From Archivesica marissinica (lineage: Eukaryota > Mollusca > Bivalvia > Venerida > Vesicomyidae), in NCBI GenBank assembly GCA_014843695.1, contig JABXNX010000066.1, positions 62,001-126,000 on the forward strand: a stretch of DNA of 64,000 nucleotides. Direction: 5' to 3'. The translations under genes and the position numbers were made by a program. This document shows positions 15,101-23,454 of the stretch, piece after piece (within the stretch, counting starts at the first letter, position 1; every line of letters starts with the position of its first letter). The notes below the pieces were generated by a model. It ran no database searches. It had not been told where the DNA came from and worked only from the letters and a program-made list of their open reading frames with translations.

Positions 15101-18100
15101 TTATTTCATAGTTAACCCATTCAACCCCAAGTAACTGACATGGACTGGTGCATGATATTTTTAGACCAATAAATTAATAAGAAAATTACATTCGGATCAG
15201 TTCATTTATCAAAATGGGTAATTTTTTCTTCTTCTAAAAATAGTAATATTACTTGCAAAAAGTGCAGATTCTGATGAGACGGCTCGTCATGAGCCGTCTC
15301 ATCTGGATCTACACTTTTTTTGTAAGCCTATTTAGAGGCCTGTGGTGTTGAAAGGGTTAAGCCTATATATGATAATTCTGGTCTATATGGGGGCGTGTTC
15401 TATGGATTAGGTTAGCTGTGATCACAGAGTGTTATTTATTTTACAATAATTACGAAACAAGCTGTAAAAAGTTATATTAATCACTCTCGTTGGCATACGT
15501 GTGGGAGGAAAATGGAGTTCCCGGAGAAAACCCACCTGTCCCGATCTGGCGACCACCATACCATCTCGCATACTTCCCGGTCCGAGGATCAAACCTGTGT
15601 TGCTTTGGCGAGAGTTGCTCTGGTGAGAAGCGAGCGTGCTAACCACTGCGCTAATCAGTCAGCTACAACGTGTTAACCTGAATTGGTGTGGCCAGTAACA
15701 TAAATGTAAACCATTCCTAGAACCTCTCAGATAGAGTGAGAATTCTATCTTCTGGAGAGGAATCTACTGGAGAGGAATCTACTGTAGAGGAATCTACTGG
15801 AGAGGAATCTACTGTAGAGGAATCTACTGTAGAGGAATCTACTGCAGATGAATCTACTGGAGAGGAATCTACTGTAGAGGAATCTACTGCAGAGGAATCT
15901 ACTGCAGAGGAATCTACTGGAGAGGAATCTACTGGAGAGGAATCTACTGGAGAGGAATCTACTGTAGAGGAATCTACTGGAGAGGAATCTACTGTAGAGG
16001 AATATACTGTAGAGGAATCTACTGTAGAGGAATCTACTGTAGAGGAATCTACTGTAGAGGAATCTACTGGAGAGGAATCTACTGGAGAGGAATCTACTGG
16101 AGAGGAATCTACTGGAGAGGAATCTACTGTAGAGGAATATACTGTAGAGGAATCTACTGGAGAGGAATCTACTGGAGAGGAATCTACTGGAGAGGAATCT
16201 ACTGTAGAGGAAACTACTGTAGAGGAATCTACTGGAGAGGAATCTACTGGAGAGGAATCTACATTAGTATTTTATACTTCTCAATCCTGTTAGTTTATAT
16301 AAATTTATTTAGCTCGATTGCGATAAACATGTTCTTAGAACTTATATTAAACACTCTCGAGGCCTCATTCCTGATGGAATCCATCGCCACGAGGGAGAGA
16401 GAAGAGGCAGTGTGGAATTTAAATGCCCTGCCTAAGGGTACAATCATAACTGCTCCAGTGGGGGCTCAAACTCCGGGCCTTTCGAACTAGAAGCGAACGC
16501 GCTACCACGACTTCCACAATCCTGTTGACAATGTATGTACATATATTGCAATAAAATATAGACACTACTTGCAGCTTCAGTGACCTTACGGGTCTTGTTA
16601 ATAATATTTTGCAAGAACAGTGATGGCTCTTAATTTGACATAAATACATTGATGAAGATTAATTAATAATAGTCCGTTGTTGAGTGGTTACGGTCGCTGA
16701 CTTGTATACTACTGTAACCTATCATCACTGATTGTCCCAGGTTCGAGCCCCGCTCAGACCATGTCTCTTTATATGAAAAAGTTGGCAGTTTCTTACGGAG
16801 GTTGGTGCACCAAGTACTGGTTAACCGCTTCAGCCTGCCCAGGAAAGGTGTTGTTAGGTAAACTGCCCGTCGCTCAAATGGGTAACCGGTAGTGACGTTA
16901 AATAAAAATAATAGATTAATAATAAGTAAATTGTTGGTGTTGTTCTGCTATTTAACCCGTTGCCTGGTGAGCAGATAAAATCACATTTGCAAACAAGTTA
17001 GATCCAGATCAACTGCGGCTAAAGTGTTTTAGCTCCACTATCCGAATAGTAAACAGCATAGAGCCTGATCAGATGGCACGTTCTGTGCCGTCTGATCTGT
17101 CTCTATTCTGTGTGCAAAAGTGATTTTATCTGCCGCTATCGTGCAAAGGGTTAATCCTAGGATAAATACAATCATGGCTACAACAAATAATGGATATAAA
17201 GATACAACTTTGCTTGGACAATGACACGGCATGTATCAAGTTTATTGAACCAGGTAAACACAGGACATCACAGTCAAGCACAGGTCAGCTATGTCCATAC
17301 GTTCCTTCTGGCCTGCGTAACCAGGAAGTTCATGGGCAGCCTAGCAGACAATGTGACCCCAGCATCAAGCACGGGTCGGCTATGTCCATACGTTCCTTCT
17401 GGCCTGCGTAACCAGGAAGTCAATGGGCAGCCTAGCAAACAATGTGGCCCCGGCATCAAGCACGGGTCGGCTATGTCCATACGTTCCTTCTGGCCTCGTA
17501 ACCAGGAAGTCAATAGGCAGCCTAGCAAACAATGCGGCATCAAGCACGGGTAGGCTATGTCCATACGTTCCTTCTGGCCTGCGTAACCAGGAAGTCAATG
17601 GGCAGCCTAGCAAACAATGTGGCCCCGGCATCAAGCACGGGTCGGCTATGTCCATACGTTCCTTCTGGCCTGCGTAACCAGGAAGTCAATGGGCAGCCTA
17701 GCAAACAATGTGGCCCCAGCATCAAGCACGGGTCGGCTATGTCCATACGTTCCTTCTGGCCTGCGTAACCAGGAAGTCAATGGGCAGCCTAGCAAACAAT
17801 GTGGCCCCGGCATCAAACACGGGTCGGCTATGTCCATACGTTCCTTCTGGCCTGCGTAACCAGGAAGTCAATGGGCAGCCTAGTAGACAATGTGACCCCA
17901 GCATCAAGCACGGGTCGGCTATGTCCATACGTTCCTTCTGGCCTGCGTAACCAGGAAGTCAATAGGCAGCCTAGCAAACAATGCGGCATCAAGCACGGGT
18001 AGGCTATGTCCATATGTTCCTTCTGGCCTGCGTAACCAGGAAGTCAATGGGCAGACAATGTGACCCGCAGCATCTATATGTAGTCAACCACAGTAATGTT

Positions 18101-19643
18101 CTTATTTATTTGTTTAATCTAGGCTTTTGCAGAGGAACTTCATGAGAGAGTAAGGAAGGAGTTATGGGGCTACATATCCGTGGAACAATTAGATGCTGCA
18201 GAATTGCATAAAATCAAATATCAGGTACGATCAGTTTGTATGGGCCTCCGGGGCCAAGTGGTCAAGGTCGTTGACTTCAAATCACTTGCCCCTCTCCACT
18301 GCAGATTCGAATCCCAATGGGGATATTGAATTCATTCATGTGAGGGAGCTGTCCAGGTAGCTTGTGCAAGACGAGTGGTTCTACCTGTGTGTTCGTCCGT
18401 GCCTGAAATACGGTTTCAATGGGGGCTCATGGGGTCTTCCTCCACCAATAATGGCTGGAGAGTCACCATAAGATCTACAGTTGTTGGTGCGAATTTATCC
18501 CCCCCCCCAAAACAAACAAACAAAACGATCTGTTTATAAAAGCGTGTGAACCAGTTATCTGATGATTGATTTAGTCGAGTGGTTGGTAGTTTCTCAGCAC
18601 ACTGTATCTTACATTGTACTCGAGTGGTTGGTAGTTTCTCAGCACACTGTTAGTTCCATATACGGGACAACTTCATCGGTGTGGGAAGAACCCAGGTATG
18701 TTGTGTATCTAACATTGTACTCGAGTGGTTGGTAGTTTCTCAGCACACACGGTTCCATATACGGGACAACTTCATCGGTGTGGGAAGAACCCAGGTATGT
18801 TGTGTATCTAACATTGTACTCGATATGAGAGGCACCCGGTTAGAACCACCAACCTTTCATATATCGGAACATTTGTCCGTAGCTTTTGAATCAATGCATG
18901 TTTAACCGTTAACTCTTTCAACACCACAGACCTCTAAATATGCTTACAAAGAGTGTAGATCCAGATGAGCCGACTCGTCACGAGCCGTCTCATCAGGATC
19001 TGCACTTTTTGCCAGTAATATTAGTATTTTTAGATATAATTACCCAGTTTGATAAATGAACTGGTCCTAATGTAATTTTCTTACTAATTTATTGGTCTAA
19101 AAATATCATGGACCAGTCCATGTCAGTTATTTGGTGTTGAATGGGTTAACAGTTCTGAATAAATTGGAAAGAATGCGCAAACAACATAGAACCATAACAT
19201 CGTGTGATCAGAATGTATGTTATTTGCTATTCAGCCAATTTGTGAAATACCTTATTAATAATGCACTCTTATCATCGATGTATTGACACAAAAAAATGTA
19301 TTTTCTATGCAAGAATTATTGTATACCACATACATGCATGGGTTTGTTGCAGGGCATTCGACCAGCACCAGGGTACCCCAGCCAACCAGACCACACAGAG
19401 AAACAGACAATGTGGAAACTGCTGGATGCAGACAGTGTGGGGATCACACTTACCGAGTCGCTGGCCATGGAGCCTGCAGCGTCAGTGTCTGGACATTACT
19501 TTGCTAATAAACACAGCTCGTACTTCGCTACAGGAAAAATGAACAAGGACCAAATATTGAGCTATGCCGAGCGCAAGCAGAAGGATCTGTCGGAAGTAGA
19601 ACGGTGGTTAGGTCCTGTGTTAGCATATGATAACGAGTCCTAG
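3107..19643 (+). CDS. MTR: Methionine synthase, cobalamin-dependent (C-terminal part, 8 exons)
   Basis: This is the 3' end of the B12-dependent methionine synthase gene. The enzyme moves a methyl group from 5-methyltetrahydrofolate to homocysteine in the cytosol. The exons seen encode about 363 residues: the AdoMet-binding reactivation domain, which remethylates oxidised cobalamin with AdoMet and a flavoprotein reductase. Exons are about 3107-3189, 3523-3598, 6098-6253, 8386-8567, 10391-10527, 14725-14791, 18123-18224 and 19353-19643 (stop TAG). All junctions are GT-AG and phases join without a break. Diagnostic stretches in order are [78 protein letters not shown] (AdoMet-binding segment) and [15 protein letters not shown]. 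No frameshift or stop is seen. The homocysteine, folate and B12 modules lie left of the window. Introns are packed with tandem arrays, several on splice junctions. Confidence 0.96.
3523..3598 (+). CDS. MTR: MTR exon, source of a 73-bp array
   Basis: Acceptor TTTACAATGCAG and donor GTAATG bound 76 nt encoding [20 protein letters not shown] then SEAVP. It joins in frame to the next exon (split codon G|TG, valine). The segment from TACTTGAG to the donor is the unit of the array that follows. Confidence 0.93.
3599..5290. repeat. 73-bp array made of an MTR exon 3' part plus its splice donor
   Basis: About 23 copies of a roughly 73-bp unit follow the exon at once. The period was measured from the donor GT at 3599 to the next at 3672. 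Each unit is the exon from TACTTGAG to CCAG plus the donor GTAATG. The first seven or so copies nearly match the exon. Copies from about 4040 change to GTAATATAC, and copies from about 4850 lose the GT (GGAAAGATG). This is a gradient from young copies near the exon to older ones away from it. Copies lack the exon's acceptor and first bases. Skipping the first donor soon meets a TAG stop near 3628. Confidence 0.95.
5372..5625 (+). repeat. SINE family B copy
   Basis: The tRNA-like head is decayed (GTGATAATGCAGTG). It is followed by the family body (GTTACGATTGTGCCCTTAGG, GGCATTTAAATTC) and the tail GAACTTGTTTCGCAATCGAG then AATAAATTTGTAT. It lies in an MTR intron. Confidence 0.8.
5690..5945 (-). 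repeat. SINE family C copy, minus strand
   Basis: Read on the minus strand it has a tRNA-like head with GATTAGCGCAG and a box-B-like GGTTCGATCC variant, then GGTGGGTTTTCTCCGGGTAC, then a tail with CTTGCTTCGCAATCGTTG. It lies in an MTR intron. Confidence 0.8.
6098..6253 (+). CDS. MTR: MTR exon
   Basis: Acceptor TTTCCAG and donor GTAAGT bound 156 nt encoding [15 protein letters not shown], then [18 protein letters not shown], then IFNDKIVG. This is one of the best conserved parts of the reactivation domain. An inverted SINE pair starts about 20 bases after the donor. Confidence 0.97.
6274..6662. repeat. Head-to-head pair of SINE family A fragments
   Basis: 6274-6466 is a minus-strand family A copy (tail TTATCGTCGCTACCGG first). 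6467-6622 is a plus-strand copy of the same region, followed by a short minus-like remnant to 6662. The arms can fold on each other in the MTR pre-mRNA. Confidence 0.75.
6905..7165 (+). repeat. SINE family C copy
   Basis: The head AGCACAGTGGTTAGCGCGCT resembles box A. A decayed box B (TGTTCAATCC) follows, then the family C body and the tail TTTCGCAATCGTTGTAGAA with AATAAATAAAGTTTAAA. Confidence 0.85.
7272..7528. mobile_element. TTAA-flanked MITE, family M2
   Basis: A non-coding element of about 250 bp is bounded by TTAA at both ends. Inner ends mirror each other (GATAAAATCACTTTTGCAAA against TTTGCAAATGTGATTTTAT). It contains ATCAGG/CCTGAT inverted motifs. A second copy is at 16952-17154. TTAA targets suggest piggyBac-type mobilisation; no transposase is present. 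Confidence 0.65.
7685..7895 (+). repeat. SINE family E copy
   Basis: The head AAGTGGTTCCAGTCGTTAAC and box-B-like AGGTTCGAATCCCACC resemble a tRNA gene. The body contains CAGAGGTCGGTGGTTCTACC. Other copies are at 18245-18510 and 53850-54040. Confidence 0.65.
7895..8260. repeat. Dispersed intronic repeat, unnamed
   Basis: A roughly 350-bp sequence is shared with 42035-42345 and 55875-56190, and in part with 51735-51880 (minus). Shared stretches include CTGTTTTTATCGTTGTTTCC, CTCGACAGATCT and GCCAAGGGAGGTAATAGAAA. It may be a MITE (possible end inversion CAATGAGAG against CTCTCATTG), but I am not sure of the ends. Confidence 0.6.
8386..8567 (+). CDS. MTR: MTR exon, source of a 144-bp array
   Basis: Acceptor TTCTCCCAAAG and donor GTATGG bound 182 nt: [18 protein letters not shown], then [20 protein letters not shown], then ETFYGLRQQ. 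This corresponds to the family's segment with the GVV and FYGLRQQ motifs. The 3' half plus donor is amplified directly downstream. Confidence 0.97.
8568..9415. repeat. 144/152-bp array made of an MTR exon 3' half plus its donor
   Basis: Donor-like GTATGG sites recur at 8568, 8712, 8864, 9008, 9152 and 9304, giving units of 144, 152, 144, 144 and 152 bp, plus a truncated last copy. Each unit joins about 40 bp of intron start to the coding part from GCTCATGG to CAGCAG. The 152-bp units carry an 8-bp duplication that creates a TAG stop. The first 144-bp unit is an open 48-codon in-frame extension of the exon. So the open frames at 8352-9247 are exon plus amplified copies. Confidence 0.95.
9515..9660 (+). 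repeat. Probable SINE fragment, family D-like
   Basis: GTCCAGTGGTAGAG resembles a tRNA box A. It is followed by AGTACTGGCTAAGCCTGCCC, close to the body of family D. It is too decayed to place with certainty. Confidence 0.4.
9719..9868. repeat. 14-bp minisatellite in MTR intron
   Basis: About 11 copies of ATATGGCTTCCGGA, nearly identical. The two overlapping open frames here are this array translated. Confidence 0.95.
10118..10350 (-). repeat. SINE family A copy, minus strand
   Basis: Reads tail first: TTTATTTATCGTCGCTACCG, then GAGACTCATTCCAGAG, then CTGTTAATATTATTAGGGTC, ending in a remnant of the head (ATCGAACCTGC). It ends about 40 bases before the next MTR exon. Confidence 0.85.
10391..10527 (+). 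CDS. MTR: MTR exon
   Basis: Acceptor TTGTATTTAG and donor GTATGT bound 137 nt: [20 protein letters not shown], then [18 protein letters not shown]. The split codon CT|G joins the next exon. Confidence 0.96.
10650..13685. repeat. 16-bp minisatellite, about 3 kb, in MTR intron
   Basis: About 190 copies of a 16-bp unit of the form CTGCTACTGATTGAAT, with three recurring variants (ATGCTA, CTGCTA, CCACTA). Runs of variants recur as blocks; for example, the block with CTCAATGAATCC and ACAACTG near 12440-12670 returns near 13490-13680. It fills most of the intron between exons 10391-10527 and 14725-14791. Confidence 0.95.
13686..13966. other. Intron sequence, nothing recognised
   Basis: AT-rich MTR intron sequence between the 16-bp array and a MITE. 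The 63-codon frame starting in the array has no recognisable content. Confidence 0.6.
13967..14143. mobile_element. TA-flanked mariner-type MITE, family M3
   Basis: Ends CAGTGAAACCTGTGTTA and ACAGGTTTGACTG are inverted, flanked by TA on both sides as for Tc1/mariner targets. It holds internal AAGCAGCCA repeats and has no coding capacity. A second copy with an insertion lies just after the MTR stop. Confidence 0.7.
14185..14412 (-). repeat. SINE family B copy, minus strand
   Basis: Nearly complete, reading minus: head GTGATAGTGCAGTGGTAGCA, box-B-like GAGTTCGAGCCC, the CTCGTGGTGATAGATTCCAT region, and tail CTTGTTTCGCAATC with AATAAATTTATG. Confidence 0.88.
14725..14791 (+). CDS. MTR: MTR exon
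   Basis: Acceptor TTGCATTACAG and donor GTTAAT bound 67 nt encoding [20 protein letters not shown] then AE. The exon end at 14791 rather than 14780 is chosen because it joins the next exon in frame as [14 protein letters not shown], matching the family. Confidence 0.95.
14871..15162. repeat. 146-bp tandem duplication including a MITE end
   Basis: The sequence from TGCATGCTGGGTAAAATAAA (14871) repeats from 15017 with very few changes. Each copy includes the left end of the M1 MITE (TTAACCCATTCAAC or TTAATCC). The GCATGCTGGG stretch also occurs inverted near 36130-36160. Confidence 0.85.
15112..15360. mobile_element. TTAA-flanked MITE, family M1
   Basis: About 245 bp between TTAA sites. The ends are inverted (TTAACCCATTCAAC against GTTGAAAGGGTTAA). 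A strong central palindrome contains GAGACGGCTCGTCATGAGCC. Other copies are at 18909-19149, 22974-23215 and 29777-30021, with a partial one at 22084-22185. Confidence 0.8.
15425..15660 (-). repeat. SINE family C copy, minus strand
   Basis: Minus-strand reading gives head GATTAGCGCAGTGGTTAGCA, the ACAGGTGGGTTTTCTCCGGG body, and a tail with CTTGTTTCGTAATTATTG. Confidence 0.85.
15738..16262. repeat. 15-bp minisatellite in MTR intron
   Basis: About 35 copies of GAGGAATCTACTGGA or its TGTA variant. Because 15 is a multiple of 3, the sense strand stays open for 185 codons (repeating [10 protein letters not shown]). The exons on each side join in frame without it, so I treat it as intron. Confidence 0.95.
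16295..16520 (-). repeat. SINE family B copy, minus strand
   Basis: Tail-first TTTATTTAGCTCGATTGCGA, then CTCGAGGCCTCATTCCTGAT, then head remnant GCTACCACGACTTCCA. It directly follows the 15-bp array. Confidence 0.85.
16670..16915 (+). repeat. SINE family D copy
   Basis: Head GAGTGGTTACGGTCGCTGAC, box-B-like AGGTTCGAGCCCCGCTCAG, body TTGGCAGTTTCTTACGGAGG, and a tail with GGTAACCGGTAGTGACGTTA. Confidence 0.85.
16952..17154. mobile_element. TTAA-flanked MITE, family M2
   Basis: Ends TTAACCCGTTGC and GCAAAGGGTTAA are inverted. GATAAAATCACATTTGCAAA faces GTGCAAAAGTGATTTTATC. It has the same internal motifs as 7272-7528. Confidence 0.75.
17273..18060. repeat. 91-bp minisatellite in MTR intron
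   Basis: About 8.5 copies, some shortened, marked by ATGTCCATACGTTCCTTCTG and GCGTAACCAGGAAGT. The array ends about 60 bases before the acceptor of the exon at 18123. Open frames on both strands here are repeat translations. Confidence 0.95.
18123..18224 (+). CDS. MTR: MTR exon
   Basis: Acceptor TTTAATCTAG and donor GTACGA bound 102 nt, 34 full codons: [18 protein letters not shown] then [16 protein letters not shown]. Confidence 0.97.
18245..18510 (+). repeat. SINE family E copy
   Basis: Head CCAAGTGGTCAAGGTCGTTG with box-B-like AGATTCGAATCCC. The body contains GAGTGGTTCTACC and ends near a C-run and CAAACAAACAAA. Confidence 0.7.
18570..18830. repeat. Imperfect 60-110 bp repeat in last MTR intron
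   Basis: CGAGTGGTTGGTAGTTTCTC occurs three times and CATATACGGGACAACTTCAT twice, in staggered direct copies. The 74-codon frame here is a repeat translation. Confidence 0.85.
18909..19149. mobile_element. TTAA-flanked MITE, family M1
   Basis: TTAACTCTTTCAACACCACA at one end and GGTGTTGAATGGGTTAA at the other. The central palindrome is GAGCCGACTCGTCACGAGCC. Confidence 0.8.
19353..19643 (+). CDS. MTR: MTR last exon with stop codon
   Basis: Acceptor GGGTTTGTTGCAG. It encodes 96 residues and [20 protein letters not shown], then [18 protein letters not shown], then [13 protein letters not shown]. The RPAPGY stretch is the AdoMet-contacting segment known from bacterial MetH. Confidence 0.98.
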   Translation, partial: GIRPAPGYPSQPDHTEKQTMWKLLDADSVGITLTESLAMEPAASVSGHYFANKHSSYFATGKMNKDQILSYAERKQKDLSEVERWLGPVLAYDNES

Positions 19644-19665
19644 ATCAATGAACTGAAATTATATA

Positions 19666-20081
19666 CAGTCAAACCTGTGTTAATGGTCACCTCTATTAAG
19701 CAACCAATCTGCATTAACCCTTGACTTCATAGAGATTTAGGTTAATATACTATTATATCTCCATACAAACGACAGCCATTTAGCTATCATGCAGTGGATA
19801 AGTAGTTGCCATATCTATCCCACTTCCATAGATATTACTGGGACTACATGAGATTCTGGCCTTTATTATGAGCATTAGTGTGGCTACTACATTGTCAATG
19901 TATGTCGTATTGGTAATGGCATCAAGAGGTGCTTCTATGTGGAAAAGGGTTAAGCAGCCACTTTTCAGATTCCCAATATGTTACTTTGTTATACAGTTGA
20001 CCTCTATTAAGCAGCCACCTGTGCTAAGCAGCCACTTTCTGTGATTCCCTTGGCTGGCTGCTTAGCACAGGTTTGACTCTA
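19666..20081. mobile_element. Mariner-type MITE (M3) carrying a nested insertion
   Basis: Starts TA|CAGTCAAACCTGTGTTAA and ends ACAGGTTTGACT. It begins 22 bases after the MTR stop, so it is probably in the 3' UTR. It is split by the element at 19714-19953. Without that insertion it lines up with 13967-14143. Confidence 0.75.
19714..19953. mobile_element. TTAA MITE nested in the M3 MITE
   Basis: Bounded by TTAA on both sides with inverted ends TTAACCCTT and AAGGGTTAA. The host reads GCATTAA before it and TTAAGCAGCC after it. The intact M3 copy reads GTATTAAGCAGCC, so TTAA was duplicated exactly on insertion. Confidence 0.8.
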
Positions 20082-20084
20082 TAC

Positions 20085-20210
20085 CAATTTATTTTAGCTT
20101 GATTGTGAAACAAGTATTTTATATTTACAACATTAGATTAATCGCCTCTCGACACCTCGTTCCTGATGGAATTCACCGCCAAGAGGCAATGTGGATTTAA
20201 ATATCTGGTG
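20085..20210 (-). repeat. SINE family B fragment, minus strand
   Basis: Tail-first TTTATTTTAGCTTGATTGTG, then CGACACCTCGTTCCTGATGG. The head is missing. Confidence 0.7.
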
Positions 20211-20584
20211 TAAGGACATCACCACTTATTGCAATTCTGTTTTATTTTATATAGTCTTTATTTTTGGAATTTCAGCACGTCGCTGAGTGGGGGCCTGGAA
20301 ACTAGTAACCCAATATTTAAAACATAATTTATGGATCTATTTGGAGCTCATACTTATAGAGGATATTTGTTTTTTTTCAGTAAATGATCGAATTATAATT
20401 AACCGAATGAAATCTGAAAGCGTTATTATCACAAGTGGCGTTATCCACGAGTGATAATAATAGATATCTATGTTCATAATTCGAGCATTCACTTAGCAAA
20501 CAATTATTCTTTTTATTTTAAGCTGAAAAGTGTTTTTATGATAGAAAATGATGCAATTCTGGGTTAAAAATTTTAATGAGGAGC

Positions 20585-20985
20585 ATTCACTTAGCAAACA
20601 ATTTTTTTTTAATTTTTTTTTTTCCCCCTCAATTTTATTGTTCCAAATATACATTATTATACATATAATATCATATCAATGTACAATTGACAAAGTACAC
20701 ATAGCTAATGTGTCTTTAAACAATGTATATATGGATTTTATAATATAGGTTGCGGTTTGAGAAAGAAGAGGATAAATGCAAAAGAGACAAAGTAAAAAAA
20801 AGAAAAGTTTACTACAAGTTATTTGGATGGAAATAAATTTGTAATGAAGGTTATTAACAATAAATTGCTCACAATTACACATTACCTGCATCCTGTCTAA
20901 GGAATGTGTCCCATTTGTCGTTAAACATATTAAGTTTTCCTTTAAGCGATGCAATTGTTTTTTCAACCTGAATGCGCACATTTCT
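20585..20985 (-). mobile_element. 5'-truncated LINE 3' end, minus strand
   Basis: On the plus strand it begins with T-runs (the poly-A tail read backwards) preceded on the minus strand by AATAAA. The far end codes on minus for VEKTIASLKGKLNMFNDKW, then DTFLRQ, then a stop, which looks like an ORF C-terminus. It interrupts a local duplication: GAGCATTCACTTAGCAAACA lies at 20481 and 20582, and GCTGAAAAGTGTTTTTATG lies on both sides. The family is not identified. Confidence 0.45.
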
Positions 20986-21071
20986 TTTTATTTTAGGCTG
21001 AAAAGTGTTTTTATGTTTTAATGCAATTCTGTGTTAAATGACGCTAAAAGGTCTTGTTTAGACAACCTAAA

Positions 21072-21957
21072 TGACGTCATAAAAGGCAACATAAATGACG
21101 TCACGGATAGCTTGAATCTGAAAACGTTCGTGGTGACATCATTTCAACATGCAGTAGCTAGGTACCACGTTCTAGGTACAACATGCAGTAGCTAGGTACC
21201 ACGTTCTAGGTACAACATGCAATAGCTAGGTACCGCATTCTAGGTATAACATGCAGTAGCTAGGTACCACATTCTAGGTACAACATGCAGTAGCTAGGTA
21301 CCATGTTCTAGGTACAACATGCAGTAGCTAGGTACCACGTTCTAGGTACAACATGCAGTAGCTAGGTACCATGTTCTAGGTACAACATGCAGTAGCTAGG
21401 TACCACGTTCTAGGTACAACATGCAGTAGCTAGGTACCACGTTCTAGGTACAACATGCAGTAGCTAGGTACCACGTTCTAGGTACAACATGCAGTAGCTA
21501 GGTACCGCGTTCTAGGTATAACATGCAGTAGCTAGGTACCACGTTCTAGGTACAACATGCAGTAGCTAGGTACCACGTTCTAGGTACAACATGCAGTAGC
21601 TAGGTACCACGTTTGACTACCACATATTATTTCACTGATATATTTCTATATTTCATTGAAAAGCATAAAATGAGTATAATTATCACATTACTTTGTTTGT
21701 ATTGCAGTCATCTCATAATTTCCTATATGTACACACGTTTAATAACACCTGGAAGGATTCTGATTGGTTGAGAGAATAATCCTTATAATTTGTAAATTAT
21801 ACTTTAAAGTATGCATACTTCTATTTGAATTCGTACACAATGTCAATGGTAAGACAAACTACGACTTAAAAGAAGTCTTGACGCAATTATAACCCTGTTT
21901 AAAACATAAATATAACGCCACTTTGCATAGTGACGTCATTACAGATTAGTGACGTCA
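21072..21957. promoter_or_regulatory. Four perfect CRE palindromes (TGACGTCA)
   Basis: TGACGTCA occurs at 21072, 21096, 21931 and 21950, in two close pairs on either side of the 34-bp array. An E2F-like TTGGCGCCAA follows near 21976. No gene start is recognisable next to them. A role in regulation is inferred only from the motif, the known site of CREB/ATF factors. Confidence 0.4.
21146..21612. repeat. 34-bp minisatellite, intergenic
   Basis: About 13.6 copies marked by ATGCAGTAGCTAGGTACCAC and TTCTAGGTACA, with a KpnI-type GGTACC in most units. Confidence 0.95.
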
Positions 21958-22083
21958 TGACAATTTGCACTGACGGTTGGCGCCAAAATGAAAGTAGCAG
22001 CCTTATTTTGTGCAAAACTTTGATTAAAACCCAATATGGTAAAACTTGTTACATAAAATAGTATATGAAATCACCACTCTCGT

Positions 22084-22185
22084 AGGCTTACAAAAAGTGT
22101 AGATCCAGATGAGCCGGCTCGTGACGAGCCGTCTCATCAGGATCTGCACTTTTTGCCAGTAATATTACTATTTTAGACAAAATTA
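22084..22185. mobile_element. MITE M1 fragment (central palindrome)
   Basis: Keeps AAAAAGTGTAGATCCAGATG, the GAGCCGGCTCGTGACGAGCC palindrome and GATCTGCACTTTTTGCC. Both TTAA ends are lost. Confidence 0.75.
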
Positions 22186-22266
22186 TCCATACCAGTACAA
22201 TTGATATTGTGTAAACTAATTCAATCATAAACCAATGCAAAATCAGTATGCATCGACCAAAACAGT

Positions 22267-22530
22267 CCGCCTCTGTGGTCGAGTGGCTAAGGTCGCTGAC
22301 TTGTATACCACTGTAAGCTATCATCACTGATGGTCACGGGTTCGAGCCCCGCTCAGGCCGTGTCTCATTTATATGAAAAAGTTGGCAGTTTCTTACGGAG
22401 GTTGGTGCACCAAGTACTGGTTAACCGCTGGAGCCTGCCCAGGAAAGGTGTTGTTAAGTAAGCTGCCCGCCAGCAATATAGCCCGAAATGGTGCTGATGC
22501 AGGCGTAAAACCCGAAATATAAATAAAAAA
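22267..22530 (+). repeat. SINE family D copy
   Basis: Head CCTCTGTGGTCGAGTGGCTA, box-B-like GGGTTCGAGCCCC, body TTGGCAGTTTCTTACGGAGG and CTGCCCAGGAAAGGTGTTGT, with a divergent tail. Confidence 0.85.
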
Positions 22531-22973
22531 ATCAACCACAACCACCTACAAGGAACCTGAACTACTTAATTCCGCAGTCCCGAACCCAGTACCATATTAA
22601 CTCTTTTTCCCCCCCCCACGAACAACACGTCTTTGGAATGACCTCCCCTTCTATGTACAGTCCAGCTTAACCATTTTTTGCTGAGCGGCTTGCCACTGTA
22701 CCACCATGTAACACTAATGACTGTTTTTAACCTTAGTATGTAGTTATTTTTAACACTCTGTCTCAATTAATGAGATTTTTAACGACTGTCCCTGACAAGC
22801 GCCGCCCTATCATTCTCAGTACCGAGTTTTGAGAGTAATATGTAGAGATCCCAGGACACCTTTAGCAGAGTAATAGTATCATACATTAGCCTTGCATCAA
22901 CCGTTGACGTGTTTGCAGTACGTAAGAACAGGAGGCTTGCATTTGATTTCCAAAAGTAGACTACATATAACAT

Positions 22974-23215
22974 TTAACCCTTTCAACACTACAGACCTCT
23001 AAATAGGCTTACAAAAAGTGTAGATCCAGATGAGCCGGCTCGTGACGAGCCGTCTCATCAGGATCTGCACTTTTTGCCAGTAATATTACTATTTTAGACA
23101 AAATTACCCATTTTGATAAATGAACTGGTCCAAATGTAATTTTCGTATTAATTTATTGGTCTAAAAACTGATCATGGACCAGTCCATTTCAGTTACTTGG
23201 TGTTGAATGGGTTAA
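22974..23215. mobile_element. TTAA-flanked MITE, family M1
   Basis: TTAACCCTTTCAACACTACA and TTGGTGTTGAATGGGTTAA ends, with central palindrome GAGCCGGCTCGTGACGAGCC. Confidence 0.8.
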
Positions 23216-23454
23216 TGGATATCCATATTTCTATCTACATACCTGACAATAAAAGCTGATGATTATTGTTCTTATTGTTATAAAATCACATAATCAATTT
23301 AAGAAAAAGCCTGCAGAATGCGTCTTATGTTGTGAAAATGTTGAGGGGATTCATGCACGCTGACCCCCTAGCTGCATCCATCGCTTTGCTAATTTCACTG
23401 CTTAATAAATTTAAGAAAAAGCCTGCAGAATGCATCTTATGTTGTGAAAATGAG

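Noticed and set aside
15736..16293. 185-codon plus-strand frame of [10 protein letters not shown] repeats as a gene or MTR exon
   Set aside because: It is a 15-bp array, open because 15 is a multiple of 3. The MTR exons on both sides join in frame (RLAE to [10 protein letters not shown]) with no missing residues, and no splice sites frame it.
20676..20981. 101-codon minus-strand frame as a gene
   Set aside because: It overlaps a truncated LINE 3' end in another frame; the more plausible coding remnant is the short C-terminal stretch with a stop.
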